Program-made: the position numbers and the translations under genes | The notes under the pieces: generated by a model | Database searches by the model: none | What the model saw: only the letters and a program-made list of their open reading frames with translations | What the model was told of the DNA's origin: nothing | Shown here: positions 1 to 8,434 of the stretch, in pieces | How the letters are laid out: each line of letters opens with the position of its first letter | Position numbering within the stretch: position 1 is the stretch's first letter | Assembly (NCBI RefSeq): GCF_002307475.1 | Contig: NZ_NTMH01000029.1 | Location: 1 to 64,000 of the forward strand | Direction: 5' to 3' | DNA length: 64,000 bases | Origin: Pantoea allii | GTDB taxonomy: Bacteria > Pseudomonadota > Gammaproteobacteria > Enterobacterales > Enterobacteriaceae

Positions 1-3000
1 CCGGTTACGGCAGTACCCAGACGGCGGGCGAAGACAGCTCGCTGACGGCGGGTTACGGCAGTACGCAGACCGCGCAGAAGGGCAGCGATCTGACCGCCGG
101 TTACGGCAGCACCGGTACGGCGGGGTCCGACAGTTCATTAATCGCGGGCTACGGCAGTACCCAGACGGCCGGGGAAGAGAGCAGCCAGACGGCGGGTTAC
201 GGCAGTACGCAGACCGCGCAGAAGGGCAGCGATCTCACCGCCGGTTACGGCAGCACCGGCACGGCGGGGGCCGACAGTTCATTAATCGCGGGCTACGGCA
301 GTACCCAGACGGCGGGCGAAGACAGCTCGCTGACGGCGGGTTACGGCAGCACCCAGACCGCGCAGAAGGGCAGCGATCTCACCGCCGGTTATGGCAGTAC
401 CTCGACTGCCGGTTATGAAAGTTCATTGATCGCGGGCTATGGCAGTACCCAGACTGCGGGTTACAGCAGCACGCTGACGGCGGGTTACGGCAGTACGCAG
501 ACCGCGCAGAAAGAAAGCGACCTCATCACCGGTTATGGCAGTACGTCTACAGCCGGGTCAGACAGTTCATTGATTGCAGGCTATGGCAGTACCCAGACCG
601 CCAGCTACAACAGTGTGTTGACGGCGGGCTACGGCAGTACCCAGACGGCGCGAGAAGGCAGCGACCTCACCGCCGGTTATGGCAGTACCGGCACGGCGGG
701 CTCAGACAGTTCAATCATTGCAGGCTACGGCAGCACTCAGACAGCCAGCTATAACAGCAGCCTGACAGCGGGGTACGGCAGTACGCAGACGGCGCGTGAG
801 CAGAGTGTGCTGACGACAGGCTACGGCAGTACCTCTACGGCAGGTGCCGACAGCTCGCTGATTGCAGGCTATGGCAGCACCCAGACCGCCGGGTACAACA
901 GTATCCTGACAGCCGGTTACGGCAGTACCCAGACGGCGCAGGAGGGCAGCGATCTCACCGCCGGCTACGGCAGCACCTCAACCGCCGGGTCCGACAGCTC
1001 GCTGATTGCGGGCTACGGCAGTACCCAGACCGCCAGCTACAACAGTGTGTTAACGGCGGGCTATGGCAGTACCCAGACGGCGCGAGAAGGCAGTGACCTC
1101 ACCGCGGGTTATGGCAGTACCTCTACGGCGGGTGCCGACAGTTCAATCATTGCAGGCTACGGCAGCACCCAGACCGCCAGCTATCACAGCAGCCTGACGG
1201 CGGGCTATGGCAGTACCCAGACGGCGCGCGAGCAGAGTGTGCTGACGACGGGCTACGGCAGCACCTCAACCGCCGGTGCCGACAGCTCATTAATCGCGGG
1301 CTACGGCAGCACCCAGACTGCCGGGTACAACAGCATCCTGACCGCCGGTTACGGCAGTACCCAGACGGCGCAGGAGCGCAGCGATCTGACGACCGGCTAC
1401 GGCAGCACCTCAACCGCCGGGGCCGACAGCTCATTAATTGCGGGCTATGGCAGCACCCAGACTGCCGGGTACAACAGCATCCTGACCGCCGGTTACGGCA
1501 GTACCCAGACGGCGCAGGAGCAGAGCGATCTGACGACCGGCTACGGCAGCACCTCGACGGCGGGTTACGACAGTTCGCTGATTGCGGGCTACGGCAGCAC
1601 CCAGACCGCGGGCTATCACAGCATTCTGACCGCCGGTTACGGCAGTACCCAGACGGCGCAGGAGCGCAGCGATCTGACGACCGGCTACGGCAGCACCTCG
1701 ACGGCGGGTTACGACAGCTCGTTAATCGCGGGCTACGGCAGCACCCAGACCGCGGGCTATCACAGCATTCTGACAGCCGGTTACGGCAGTACCCAGACGG
1801 CGCAGGAGCGCAGCGATCTGACGACCGGCTACGGCAGCACCTCGACGGCGGGTTATGACAGTTCGCTGATTGCGGGCTACGGCAGCACCCAGACCGCGGG
1901 CTATCACAGCATTCTGACAGCCGGTTACGGCAGTACCCAGACGGCGCAGGAGCGCAGCGATCTGACGGCAGGCTACGGCAGCACCTCGACGGCGGGTGCA
2001 GACAGTTCGCTGATTGCGGGCTACGGCAGCACCCAGACCGCGGGCTACAACAGCATTCTGACGGCGGGCTACGGCAGTACCCAGACGGCGCAGGAGAATA
2101 GCGATCTGACGACCGGCTACGGCAGTACCTCGACGGCAGGCTATGAGAGTTCGCTGATTGCCGGTTATGGCAGCACCCAGACAGCCAGTTTTAAAAGTAC
2201 GCTGATGGCCGGTTACGGGAGTTCGCAGACTGCCCGGGAAGAGAGTTCGTTGACTGCCGGATATGGTAGTACCTCGATGGCCGGTTATGACAGCTCATTG
2301 ATTGCCGGTTACGGCAGCACCCAGACTGCCGGTTATCAAAGCACGCTGACAGCCGGTTATGGCAGCACGCAAACGGCAGAACACAGCAGCACGCTGACGG
2401 CAGGTTACGGCAGTACCTCAACGGCGGGCGCAGACAGCTCCCTGATTGCAGGCTACGGCAGTACGCTGACCAGCGGTATTCGTAGCTTCCTGACGGCGGG
2501 CTATGGCAGTACGTTAATCAGCGGGCTTCGCAGCGTACTTACCGCCGGTTACGGAAGCAGCCTGATTTCCGGCAGACGCAGTAGCTTAACGGCGGGATAT
2601 GGCAGTAACCAGATCGCCAGCCATCGAAGCTCGTTGATTGCTGGCCCGGAAAGTACACAGATCACGGGCAACCGCAGCATGCTGATTGCGGGAAAAGGCA
2701 GCTCACAAACGGCGGGTTATCGCAGCACATTAATCTCCGGGGCAGACAGTGTGCAAATGGCTGGAGAGCGCGGCAAGCTGATCGCGGGTGCAGACAGCAC
2801 CCAAACCGCCGGGGATCGCAGCAAGCTTCTGGCAGGCAACAACAGTTATCTCACCGCAGGCGATCGCAGCAAACTGACCGCAGGCAATGAATGCATACTC
2901 ATGGCGGGAGATCGAAGCAAGTTGACGGCGGGCATCAACAGCATTCTTACTGCGGGATGCCGCAGCAAACTGATAGGGAGCAATGGCTCTACGCTGACGG

Positions 3001-3149
3001 CCGGGGAGAATTCAACCCTGATTTTTCGCTGCTGGGATGGAAAGCGTTACACCAGTGTGGTTGCCAAAACCGGAAAGGGGGGAATAGAAGCGGATATGCC
3101 TTATCAGATGGATGAAGACAATAATATCGTGAATAAACCCGAAGAATAA
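1..3149 (+). CDS. ina: Ice-nucleation protein, 3' part (start lies before the window)
   Basis: Outer-membrane-anchored protein whose repeat solenoid orders water and starts ice growth just below 0 C. The frame is open from base 3 to the TAA at 3147-3149; the N-terminal anchor domain is outside the window. The visible part is built of 16-residue coils of the type AGYGSTQTAxxxSxLT. Fifty-one such coils, carrying the TxT motif, run to base 2447. Eleven coils follow at 2448-2975 with Arg at position 12 (for example AGDRSKLT), the R-coils known to be needed for oligomerisation. A C-terminal cap from about 2976 contains FRCWDGKRY and an acidic tail. Central coils also show a 48-residue (three-coil) period. 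The family (InaA/InaZ/IceE) is certain; the exact symbol is not, since naming differs between species. It ends convergent to the dehydratase gene on the other strand. Confidence 0.97.
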   Translation, partial: GYGSTQTAGEDSSLTAGYGSTQTAQKGSDLTAGYGSTGTAGSDSSLIAGYGSTQTAGEESSQTAGYGSTQTAQKGSDLTAGYGSTGTAGADSSLIAGYGSTQTAGEDSSLTAGYGSTQTAQKGSDLTAGYGSTSTAGYESSLIAGYGSTQTAGYSSTLTAGYGSTQTAQKESDLITGYGSTSTAGSDSSLIAGYGSTQTASYNSVLTAGYGSTQTAREGSDLTAGYGSTGTAGSDSSIIAGYGSTQTASYNSSLTAGYGSTQTAREQSVLTTGYGSTSTAGADSSLIAGYGSTQTAGYNSILTAGYGSTQTAQEGSDLTAGYGSTSTAGSDSSLIAGYGSTQTASYNSVLTAGYGSTQTAREGSDLTAGYGSTSTAGADSSIIAGYGSTQTASYHSSLTAGYGSTQTAREQSVLTTGYGSTSTAGADSSLIAGYGSTQTAGYNSILTAGYGSTQTAQERSDLTTGYGSTSTAGADSSLIAGYGSTQTAGYNSILTAGYGSTQTAQEQSDLTTGYGSTSTAGYDSSLIAGYGSTQTAGYHSILTAGYGSTQTAQERSDLTTGYGSTSTAGYDSSLIAGYGSTQTAGYHSILTAGYGSTQTAQERSDLTTGYGSTSTAGYDSSLIAGYGSTQTAGYHSILTAGYGSTQTAQERSDLTAGYGSTSTAGADSSLIAGYGSTQTAGYNSILTAGYGSTQTAQENSDLTTGYGSTSTAGYESSLIAGYGSTQTASFKSTLMAGYGSSQTAREESSLTAGYGSTSMAGYDSSLIAGYGSTQTAGYQSTLTAGYGSTQTAEHSSTLTAGYGSTSTAGADSSLIAGYGSTLTSGIRSFLTAGYGSTLISGLRSVLTAGYGSSLISGRRSSLTAGYGSNQIASHRSSLIAGPESTQITGNRSMLIAGKGSSQTAGYRSTLISGADSVQMAGERGKLIAGADSTQTAGDRSKLLAGNNSYLTAGDRSKLTAGNECILMAGDRSKLTAGINSILTAGCRSKLIGSNGSTLTAGENSTLIFRCWDGKRYTSVVAKTGKGGIEADMPYQMDEDNNIVNKPEE
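3..2975 (+). repeat. 48-bp tandem repeats with 144-bp higher-order period
   Basis: In-frame coding repeat of the ice-nucleation gene. Each 48-bp unit encodes 16 residues, and units recur in groups of three (144 bp, second-coil variants GADSSLI, GYNSILT and QERSDLT). Units between about 1250 and 2100 are nearly identical at DNA level, while those after about 2450 have diverged, as expected if the centre is homogenised by recombination and the C-terminal R-coils are constrained. Confidence 0.95.
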
Positions 3150-3342
3150 TCGTCTTAGCCTGGAGGGATTATTGTGTTGCCTGGGGGAAAAGCATGTCAG
3201 CGTATTTTACCCAGCACGCAGAATAACCTGAAAAAACAGAGCATCGTTATCCGGCCTGTTATTTATCTTTTTCTGAACACGATAAACCTTCATTGGCCGG
3301 CCTGTTTCGGTGGTGCCTGACCCGGCCATTAACAGGAGTGAT

Positions 3343-3368
3343 AAGCAAAAGGCTCAATGCTGAGCCTC
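3343..3368 (-). terminator. Rho-independent terminator of the dehydratase gene
   Basis: Read on the minus strand, the arms AGGCTCA and TGAGCCT are separated by GCAT and followed by TTTTGCTT, about 20 bp beyond the stop of the dehydratase gene. No equally clear terminator was seen for the ice-nucleation gene. Confidence 0.7.
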
Positions 3369-3387
3369 TGCAAAAACACATGATTAT

Positions 3388-4641
3388 TCAGGGACGCCAG
3401 ACGGTGCCGTCCGGGGTGCGGGCCATCGTCCAGCCAGGATTGCCGCCCTCACAGGGGAATTTCGCCGCCAGCGCCTCATTAATATCTATACCCAAACCTG
3501 GCTTATCATTAACATAAGCATAGCCCTGCTCAACCTCAGGGCAGCCCGGAAATACCTCACGCAGCGCATCATTCATTGGCGTGTATTCCTGAATGCCGAA
3601 GTTGGGTGAGCTCAGATCCAGATGCATATTGGCGCAAACCCCAACCGGTGAAATATCGCCGGGGCTGTGCCAGGCGGTGCGAACCCCATTTAATTCACTG
3701 TAAATGGCGATTTTTTTCGCCGGTGTGATACCGCCAATCGAGCTAATGTGGCAGCGGATGTAATCAATCAGTTTATTGTCGATCAACGGCTTCCACTCAT
3801 TCACATTGACGAACAGCTCGCCCATTGAAATCGGCGTGGAAGATTGCTGGCGCAACATTTTCAGCCACTCGGTATTCTCGGGTGCCACCGGATCTTCAAG
3901 GAAGAAAAGCTGATAAGGCTCCAGCGCTTTGGCCATATGAATCGCGTTAATTGGGGTAATACGTTCATGGGCATCATGGAGTAGCTCCACGCTGAAACCC
4001 AGCTTATTGCGCAGATGATCAAACAGGCGTGGAATGCTTTTCGCGTAGGCTTCTGGATCAAAATAGATCCCCGGCGCTTTGTTACGTGGCGAGCGCTTGG
4101 GTTGAATATTTTTCGCTTTCACCATGCGGGTGGCAATCAGCCTCAGGTCGTCGGTACCCGCACCGCCATACATGCCCATCTGGCAGCGAATATACTGATA
4201 ACCTTCCTCCATTTTGGCGCGTGCGCTGTCCTCCACTTCGGCTTCATCTGCGCCATCAGTGTGCACATAGAGCGCGATACCGTCGCGACATTTCCCGCCC
4301 AGCAGCTCATAAACCGGCAGGCCGGCCTGCTTACCTTTGATATCCCATAGCGCCATATCAATGCCGGAAAGGGCGTTATTCATTACCGGACCGTTACGCC
4401 AGTAGCCACTCACGGCGGCGGACTGCCAGATATCTTCGATCCTGGCGGGATCTTTACCAATCAGAAACGGGGCAAGGTACTCGTCAATGGCACTTTGCAC
4501 GGCATAGATGCGTTGCGTGAAGGTGGCGCAGCCCAAACCATATAACCCTGGCTCATTGGTTTCGATTTTAACCACCACCAGATCGATTCCGCCCGGCGCA
4601 GTCAAAATTGTTTTCACGTTGGTGATAAACAGATTACTCAC
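3388..4641 (-). CDS. RspA/ManD-type sugar-acid dehydratase (enolase superfamily)
   Basis: Expected to dehydrate a six-carbon aldonate (D-mannonate or D-gluconate) to 2-keto-3-deoxygluconate in the cytoplasm. The 417 residues match the D-mannonate dehydratase/RspA family in length and layout. The metal and acid/base residues appear as Asp223 and His225 (HDAH), Glu249 (FLEDP) and Glu275 (MGELF), with the late active-site loop WHSPGD at about 324-329. The Pro in this loop (327) is, from memory, the variant of low-efficiency or non-mannonate members rather than of the highly active ManD enzymes. Divergent from a 5-ketogluconate reductase-like and an idonate dehydrogenase-like gene, which suggests D-gluconate made from L-idonate as a substrate. 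The start is the ATG with AGGAGC just before it. Family is sure; substrate is inferred. Confidence 0.85.
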   Translation of the reverse strand: MSNLFITNVKTILTAPGGIDLVVVKIETNEPGLYGLGCATFTQRIYAVQSAIDEYLAPFLIGKDPARIEDIWQSAAVSGYWRNGPVMNNALSGIDMALWDIKGKQAGLPVYELLGGKCRDGIALYVHTDGADEAEVEDSARAKMEEGYQYIRCQMGMYGGAGTDDLRLIATRMVKAKNIQPKRSPRNKAPGIYFDPEAYAKSIPRLFDHLRNKLGFSVELLHDAHERITPINAIHMAKALEPYQLFFLEDPVAPENTEWLKMLRQQSSTPISMGELFVNVNEWKPLIDNKLIDYIRCHISSIGGITPAKKIAIYSELNGVRTAWHSPGDISPVGVCANMHLDLSSPNFGIQEYTPMNDALREVFPGCPEVEQGYAYVNDKPGLGIDINEALAAKFPCEGGNPGWTMARTPDGTVWRP

Positions 4642-4709
4642 AATAGCTCCTTAATTTTCAGAACATTAGCCGCCACCGTACTCATCGCTGCTGCTCACGG
4701 CTCAAAGGT

Positions 4710-4726
4710 ATGTTGTCATACAACAT
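4710..4726. promoter_or_regulatory. FadR/UxuR-type operator before the dehydratase gene
   Basis: Perfect inverted repeat with arms ATGTTGT and ACAACAT around CAT. The core TTGTCATACAA fits the TNGTNNNACNA consensus of FadR-subfamily GntR regulators. It lies 69 bp upstream of the dehydratase start, in the 325-bp divergent promoter region. The likely ligand is the regulator at 8435-9145. Confidence 0.65.
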
Positions 4727-4940
4727 GTTCTTTTTATCACAAAGCTTGCCGATTTCATTTTTGTCCTGCCGTTTTTGTGACAGCGATCGACTGAATCACC
4801 TTTCTGTAAATAATTTATGTTTATATTAATATTATACAATCAGTTAGCTGAGTTTTTTGTTAATGCTTTGTGATGCGCGCCTCATAAACACGCATTGTGT
4901 ATTGATTTAATCTGCTCGTAAATTCACCTTAATAAGATAG

Positions 4941-4951
4941 TTGTCATACAT
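4941..4951. promoter_or_regulatory. Second FadR-type operator, before the SDR gene
   Basis: TTGTCATACAT differs from the core of the palindrome at 4710-4726 at only the last base and sits 15 bp before the SDR start codon, where a repressor would block transcription or initiation. Between the two sites (about 4730-4940) the DNA is AT-rich and holds no gene. Confidence 0.55.
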
Positions 4952-4966
4952 ATTTAAAGGTGAACC

Positions 4967-5734
4967 ATGACTGCAATGTTCGACCTGACCGGTAAAACGG
5001 CCTTAATAACCGGTTCCTCCCGGGGGCTGGGTTTTGCCTACGCGGAAGCGCTGGCCGCTGCCGGCGCGCAGGTTATTTTGAACGGTACGCGTAAAGCCGT
5101 TCTGACTGACGCCGTGGCACAGCTCGCCAATAAAGGCTTTGGCGTAACCGGAATGGTATTCGATGTCACGAGTGAAAGTGCCATAGAAGAGGCGTTCTCC
5201 AGTCTGGACGAGCAGGGGATCGCGGTCGATATCTTAATTAATAACGCCGGGATTCAGTACCGCAAACCCATGCTGGAGCTGGAACTGGAAAACTGGCAAA
5301 AGGTGATTGATACCAATCTGACCAGCGCCTTTCTGGTGTCTCGCGCGGCGGCAAAACGCATGATCGCCCGTAACCGTGGCGGAAAAATCATTAATGTCGG
5401 CTCGCTGACCAGCCAGGCGGCTCGACCAACCGTCGCACCTTATACCGCCGCCAAGGGCGGCATTAAGATGCTGACCTGCTCAATGGCTGCCGAATGGGCG
5501 CAGTTTAATATCCAGACCAATGCGATTGGGCCGGGCTACATCTTGACGGATATGAACAGTGCGCTGGTCAATGATGCCCAGTTCGACAGTTGGGTGAAAA
5601 GTAGCAACCCTTCGCAGCGTTGGGGACGACCCGAAGAAGTGGCCGGTACGGCCGTTTTTCTTTCATCGCCCGCCTCAGATTATATCAATGGTCAGATTAT
5701 TTACGTGGATGGCGGCTGGCTGGCTGTGTTGTAA
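4967..5734 (+). CDS. SDR oxidoreductase, 5-keto-D-gluconate 5-reductase-like (IdnO type)
   Basis: Classical short-chain dehydrogenase of 255 residues. It is proposed to reduce 5-keto-D-gluconate to D-gluconate with NAD(P)H. The Rossmann glycine motif TGSSRGLG is at residues 15-22, NNAG at 92-95, and the catalytic Ser146, Tyr159 and Lys163 (YTAAK) are all present. The sequence resembles gluconate 5-dehydrogenase/IdnO proteins throughout. It is followed by the idonate dehydrogenase-like gene, the same pairing as idnD-idnO. The start ATG follows AAAGGTGAACC, a good ribosome-binding site. Substrate is inferred from family and neighbours. Confidence 0.85.
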   Translation: MTAMFDLTGKTALITGSSRGLGFAYAEALAAAGAQVILNGTRKAVLTDAVAQLANKGFGVTGMVFDVTSESAIEEAFSSLDEQGIAVDILINNAGIQYRKPMLELELENWQKVIDTNLTSAFLVSRAAAKRMIARNRGGKIINVGSLTSQAARPTVAPYTAAKGGIKMLTCSMAAEWAQFNIQTNAIGPGYILTDMNSALVNDAQFDSWVKSSNPSQRWGRPEEVAGTAVFLSSPASDYINGQIIYVDGGWLAVL

Positions 5735-5764
5735 GCCTCATTGACCCGAGAAGAGGAAAAAGAT

Positions 5765-6808
5765 GTGCATAGCGTAATGACTCATGCCTGTGTGGCAAAG
5801 GGCAAAAAAGAGATTGTGGTTGAACAGCGCGAGCTGAAATATTCGGATGATGATGTCGTTGTGAAAGTGGAATGCGGCGGTATCTGCGGCTCTGATATTC
5901 ACTATTACCACGAAGGGCGCGCCGGATTATCGGTGATCACACAACCGCTGGTGATTGGTCATGAATTTGTAGGGCGCATTTTTCATGCCCCGGCCGCCTC
6001 GCCGCTACAGCCAGGGCAAAAAGTCGCGATTAATCCCTCTCAGCCCTGTGGGCGGTGTGAGTATTGCCGGGCAGGTAAGCAGAATGCCTGCGCCACCATG
6101 CGGTTTATGGGGAGCGCCCAGTTTACCCCGCATGTAAACGGGGGATTTGCACAGTATGTCGTGGTGCCTGCGCAACAGTGCGTGGCGTACGATGAGCAGG
6201 TTCCGTCCAGCGTCATGGCCGTTGCCGAGCCAACGGCGGTAGTGATCCATGCGCTCAATGTGGCAGGCAGCATCGTGGGTAAAAAGGTGCTGGTGATGGG
6301 CGCGGGCCCCATAGGCGCATTAGCGATTGCGGCGGCAAGAGCTTCCGGCGCGGCAGAGATTGTGGCGTTTGATCTGAGCGAGCGTTGCCGCCGTATTGCG
6401 GTGGAAATGGGGGCGGACGCGGCGGTGGATGCAAGCGATCAGGCCGCCGTTGCCCGCTACGGTGAAAACCGGGGATATTTTGACGTCACGCTGGAAGCCA
6501 GCGGCGCAGAAGCGGCGATTGAATCCAGTATTCTGGTGACGCGACCAGGTGGCGTTGTGGTTCAAATAGGCATGGGAAAAAGTCCGCTTAATTTTCCTGT
6601 GGCACAGATGCTGGTAAAAGAAATAAGTTGGAAAGGCTCCTTCCGCTTTATTGATGAATTTGACGTTGCGGTTAAATGGCTGGAAAAAGGCATTATCGAT
6701 CCGCGTCCAATTCTCTCCGGTCATTATGACTATCACGATATTGAGGCGGCATTAAATGCGGCCAGTGATAAAACGCAGCATTCAAAAGTATTAGTTCAGT
6801 TTTCATAA
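5765..6808 (+). CDS. Zinc-dependent L-idonate 5-dehydrogenase-like enzyme (IdnD type)
   Basis: Medium-chain zinc dehydrogenase of 347 residues, close over its whole length to E. coli IdnD (shared GGICGSD, a PCG-C-YC zinc lobe and KEIS-x2-GSFRF). It is expected to oxidise L-idonate to 5-keto-D-gluconate. Catalytic zinc ligands are Cys41, His66 and Glu67; the structural zinc site is Cys95, Cys98, Cys101 and Cys109. The nucleotide-binding GxGPIG is present. The GTG at 5765 was chosen because AGAGGAA lies just upstream and the N-terminus then aligns with IdnD; a TTG at 5741 and an ATG at 5777 are alternatives. L-gulonate is another possible substrate, since RspB-type relatives use it. Confidence 0.85.
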   Translation: MHSVMTHACVAKGKKEIVVEQRELKYSDDDVVVKVECGGICGSDIHYYHEGRAGLSVITQPLVIGHEFVGRIFHAPAASPLQPGQKVAINPSQPCGRCEYCRAGKQNACATMRFMGSAQFTPHVNGGFAQYVVVPAQQCVAYDEQVPSSVMAVAEPTAVVIHALNVAGSIVGKKVLVMGAGPIGALAIAAARASGAAEIVAFDLSERCRRIAVEMGADAAVDASDQAAVARYGENRGYFDVTLEASGAEAAIESSILVTRPGGVVVQIGMGKSPLNFPVAQMLVKEISWKGSFRFIDEFDVAVKWLEKGIIDPRPILSGHYDYHDIEAALNAASDKTQHSKVLVQFS

Positions 6809-6875
6809 AAGACACTAAAACAAGTCGTCATGACTGTGGCTAAAAAACAGCAGTAATTATCGCGGGTGAAAATAA

Positions 6876-6893
6876 GCTCACGCTCGCGTGAGC
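6876..6893. other. Palindromic hairpin between dehydrogenase and transporter genes
   Basis: Arms GCTCACGC and GCGTGAGC separated by TC, in the 142-bp gap between the two genes. There is no T-run, so it is more likely an mRNA processing or stability element or an operator than a terminator. Confidence 0.4.
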
Positions 6894-6950
6894 GGCGCTC
6901 GCCTGTCATTTAATGGTCTGTTAACGCATCGTCGACCTCAGGGTGAAAGC

Positions 6951-8348
6951 ATGAGTCATTCAAATACCAACACCACCAAACGTAATACGTCTGATCTTGT
7001 CAGGGCCTCCGTGTCAGGATGGCTGGGTACAACGTTAGAGTTTATGGATTTCCAGCTCTATTCTCTTGGTGCGGCATTAGTTTTTCATGAAGTGTTTTTT
7101 CCCGAACAGTCCGGTGCAATGGCGCTGATTCTGGCAATGGGAACCTACGGTGCCGGTTATATTGCACGAATCGTCGGGGCCGTTTTTTTTGGTAAAATGG
7201 GCGACCGCGTTGGCCGTAAAAAAGTCCTGTTTATTACTATCGCCTTAATGGGCGTGAGTACCACCTTAATTGGCGTATTACCGACCTATCAGCAGGTGGG
7301 CATTTTAGCGCCCTTACTGCTGGTCGCACTGCGTATTATTCAGGGTTTAGGCGCCGGTGCAGAAATATCAGGTGCCAGCACGATGCTGGCTGAATATGCA
7401 CCTAAAGGTAAAAAGGGCATTATCGCCTCGCTGGTTGCGATGGGAACCAACTGCGGTACCTTGAGTGCAACGGCAATCTGGGCGGCCATGTTTTTCTTCT
7501 TCACCAATGACGACGTGATTGCCTGGGCATGGCGCATTCCTTTCCTGGCCAGTTTCGTGGTGATGGGCTTTGCTATCTGGCTGCGCTTTAACCTGAAAGA
7601 AAGCCCGGTGTTTGAAAATGTCGCCCAATCCGCCACCGTTAAGCCCCACGAACAGCCAAGCCAGTCCGTTTTCCCGTTAATGAAGGGCAAAGCCTTCTGG
7701 ATTGCTACCGGGTTGCGATTTGGTCAGGCGGGTAACTCAGGCATCATTCAGACCTTTCTGGCGGGTTATATGGTCCAGACGCTGTTGTTCAACAAGGCGG
7801 TTCCCACTGATGCCATCATGGTGAGTTCGGTCATTGGTTTTCTGTCCATTCCCCTTATCGGCTGGCTGTCAGACCGGATAGGGCGTCGAATTCCCTACCG
7901 CATACTGACGCTGGGCTCGATTATTCTGGCTTACCCGATGATTTCGCTGATCGTCGATAAAGCGCAGTCCGTCAGTACCATCATGGTTTGCCTGATCGTG
8001 ATCCACAACATCGCCGTATTAGGCCAGGCTGCGATTGAAGGGATCACCATGGCGGAGATGTTTGGTTCCAGAAACCGTTTTGCTCAGATGGCTATCTCGA
8101 AGGAAATCGGAGGGCTGTTTGCCACCGGATTAGGGCCGCTGCTGGCTGGCATTTTCTGCCAGCTCACGGGCTCATGGTATCCGATTGCGGTCATGTTGAT
8201 CTGCTATTCCTGTATTGGTCTGGTGGCATCACTGGTTATGCCTGAGGTGGCCGATCGGGATCTTACCGTGGAGGCTGATGCGTCAGGCGGCGTACCTGCG
8301 GGTCGTCAGCACATTGCCCCCACGCTCCGGGCAGGAAGCGGCGAGTGA
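6951..8348 (+). CDS. MFS transporter, metabolite:H+ symporter (MHS) family
   Basis: Inner-membrane proton symporter of 465 residues with about 12 hydrophobic segments. The MFS signature GDRVGRKK lies after the second helix and a related SDRIGRR in the second half. The family includes shikimate, citrate, alpha-ketoglutarate and proline/betaine carriers. Its place after the dehydrogenase genes suggests uptake of a sugar acid such as L-idonate. The ATG at 6951 follows AGGGTGAAAGC; upstream in-frame codons have no ribosome-binding site. It is a paralogue of the transporter at 20393-21787. Confidence 0.85.
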   Translation: MSHSNTNTTKRNTSDLVRASVSGWLGTTLEFMDFQLYSLGAALVFHEVFFPEQSGAMALILAMGTYGAGYIARIVGAVFFGKMGDRVGRKKVLFITIALMGVSTTLIGVLPTYQQVGILAPLLLVALRIIQGLGAGAEISGASTMLAEYAPKGKKGIIASLVAMGTNCGTLSATAIWAAMFFFFTNDDVIAWAWRIPFLASFVVMGFAIWLRFNLKESPVFENVAQSATVKPHEQPSQSVFPLMKGKAFWIATGLRFGQAGNSGIIQTFLAGYMVQTLLFNKAVPTDAIMVSSVIGFLSIPLIGWLSDRIGRRIPYRILTLGSIILAYPMISLIVDKAQSVSTIMVCLIVIHNIAVLGQAAIEGITMAEMFGSRNRFAQMAISKEIGGLFATGLGPLLAGIFCQLTGSWYPIAVMLICYSCIGLVASLVMPEVADRDLTVEADASGGVPAGRQHIAPTLRAGSGE

Positions 8349-8407
8349 TGTCTGGGGCTGGGTGTTAGCGCAGGACTTTGTTGTAACGCATGAGATAGAA
8401 TGGCGTC

Positions 8408-8418
8408 ATGTAGGACAT
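8408..8418. promoter_or_regulatory. Possible autoregulatory operator before the GntR regulator
   Basis: ATGTAGGACAT has symmetric ATGT/ACAT arms around AGG and the GTNNNAC core of FadR-type operators. It lies 17 bp upstream of the regulator start. It fits the consensus less well than the two sites in the dehydratase-SDR promoter region. Confidence 0.4.
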
Positions 8419-8434
8419 CATATGAGACAGTGTT

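Noticed and set aside
1147..2421. Long open frames on the minus strand across the ice-nucleation repeats
   Set aside because: They arise from the 48-bp repeat lacking stops on the opposite strand; low-complexity Cys/Arg or Ala-rich products, no ribosome-binding sites.
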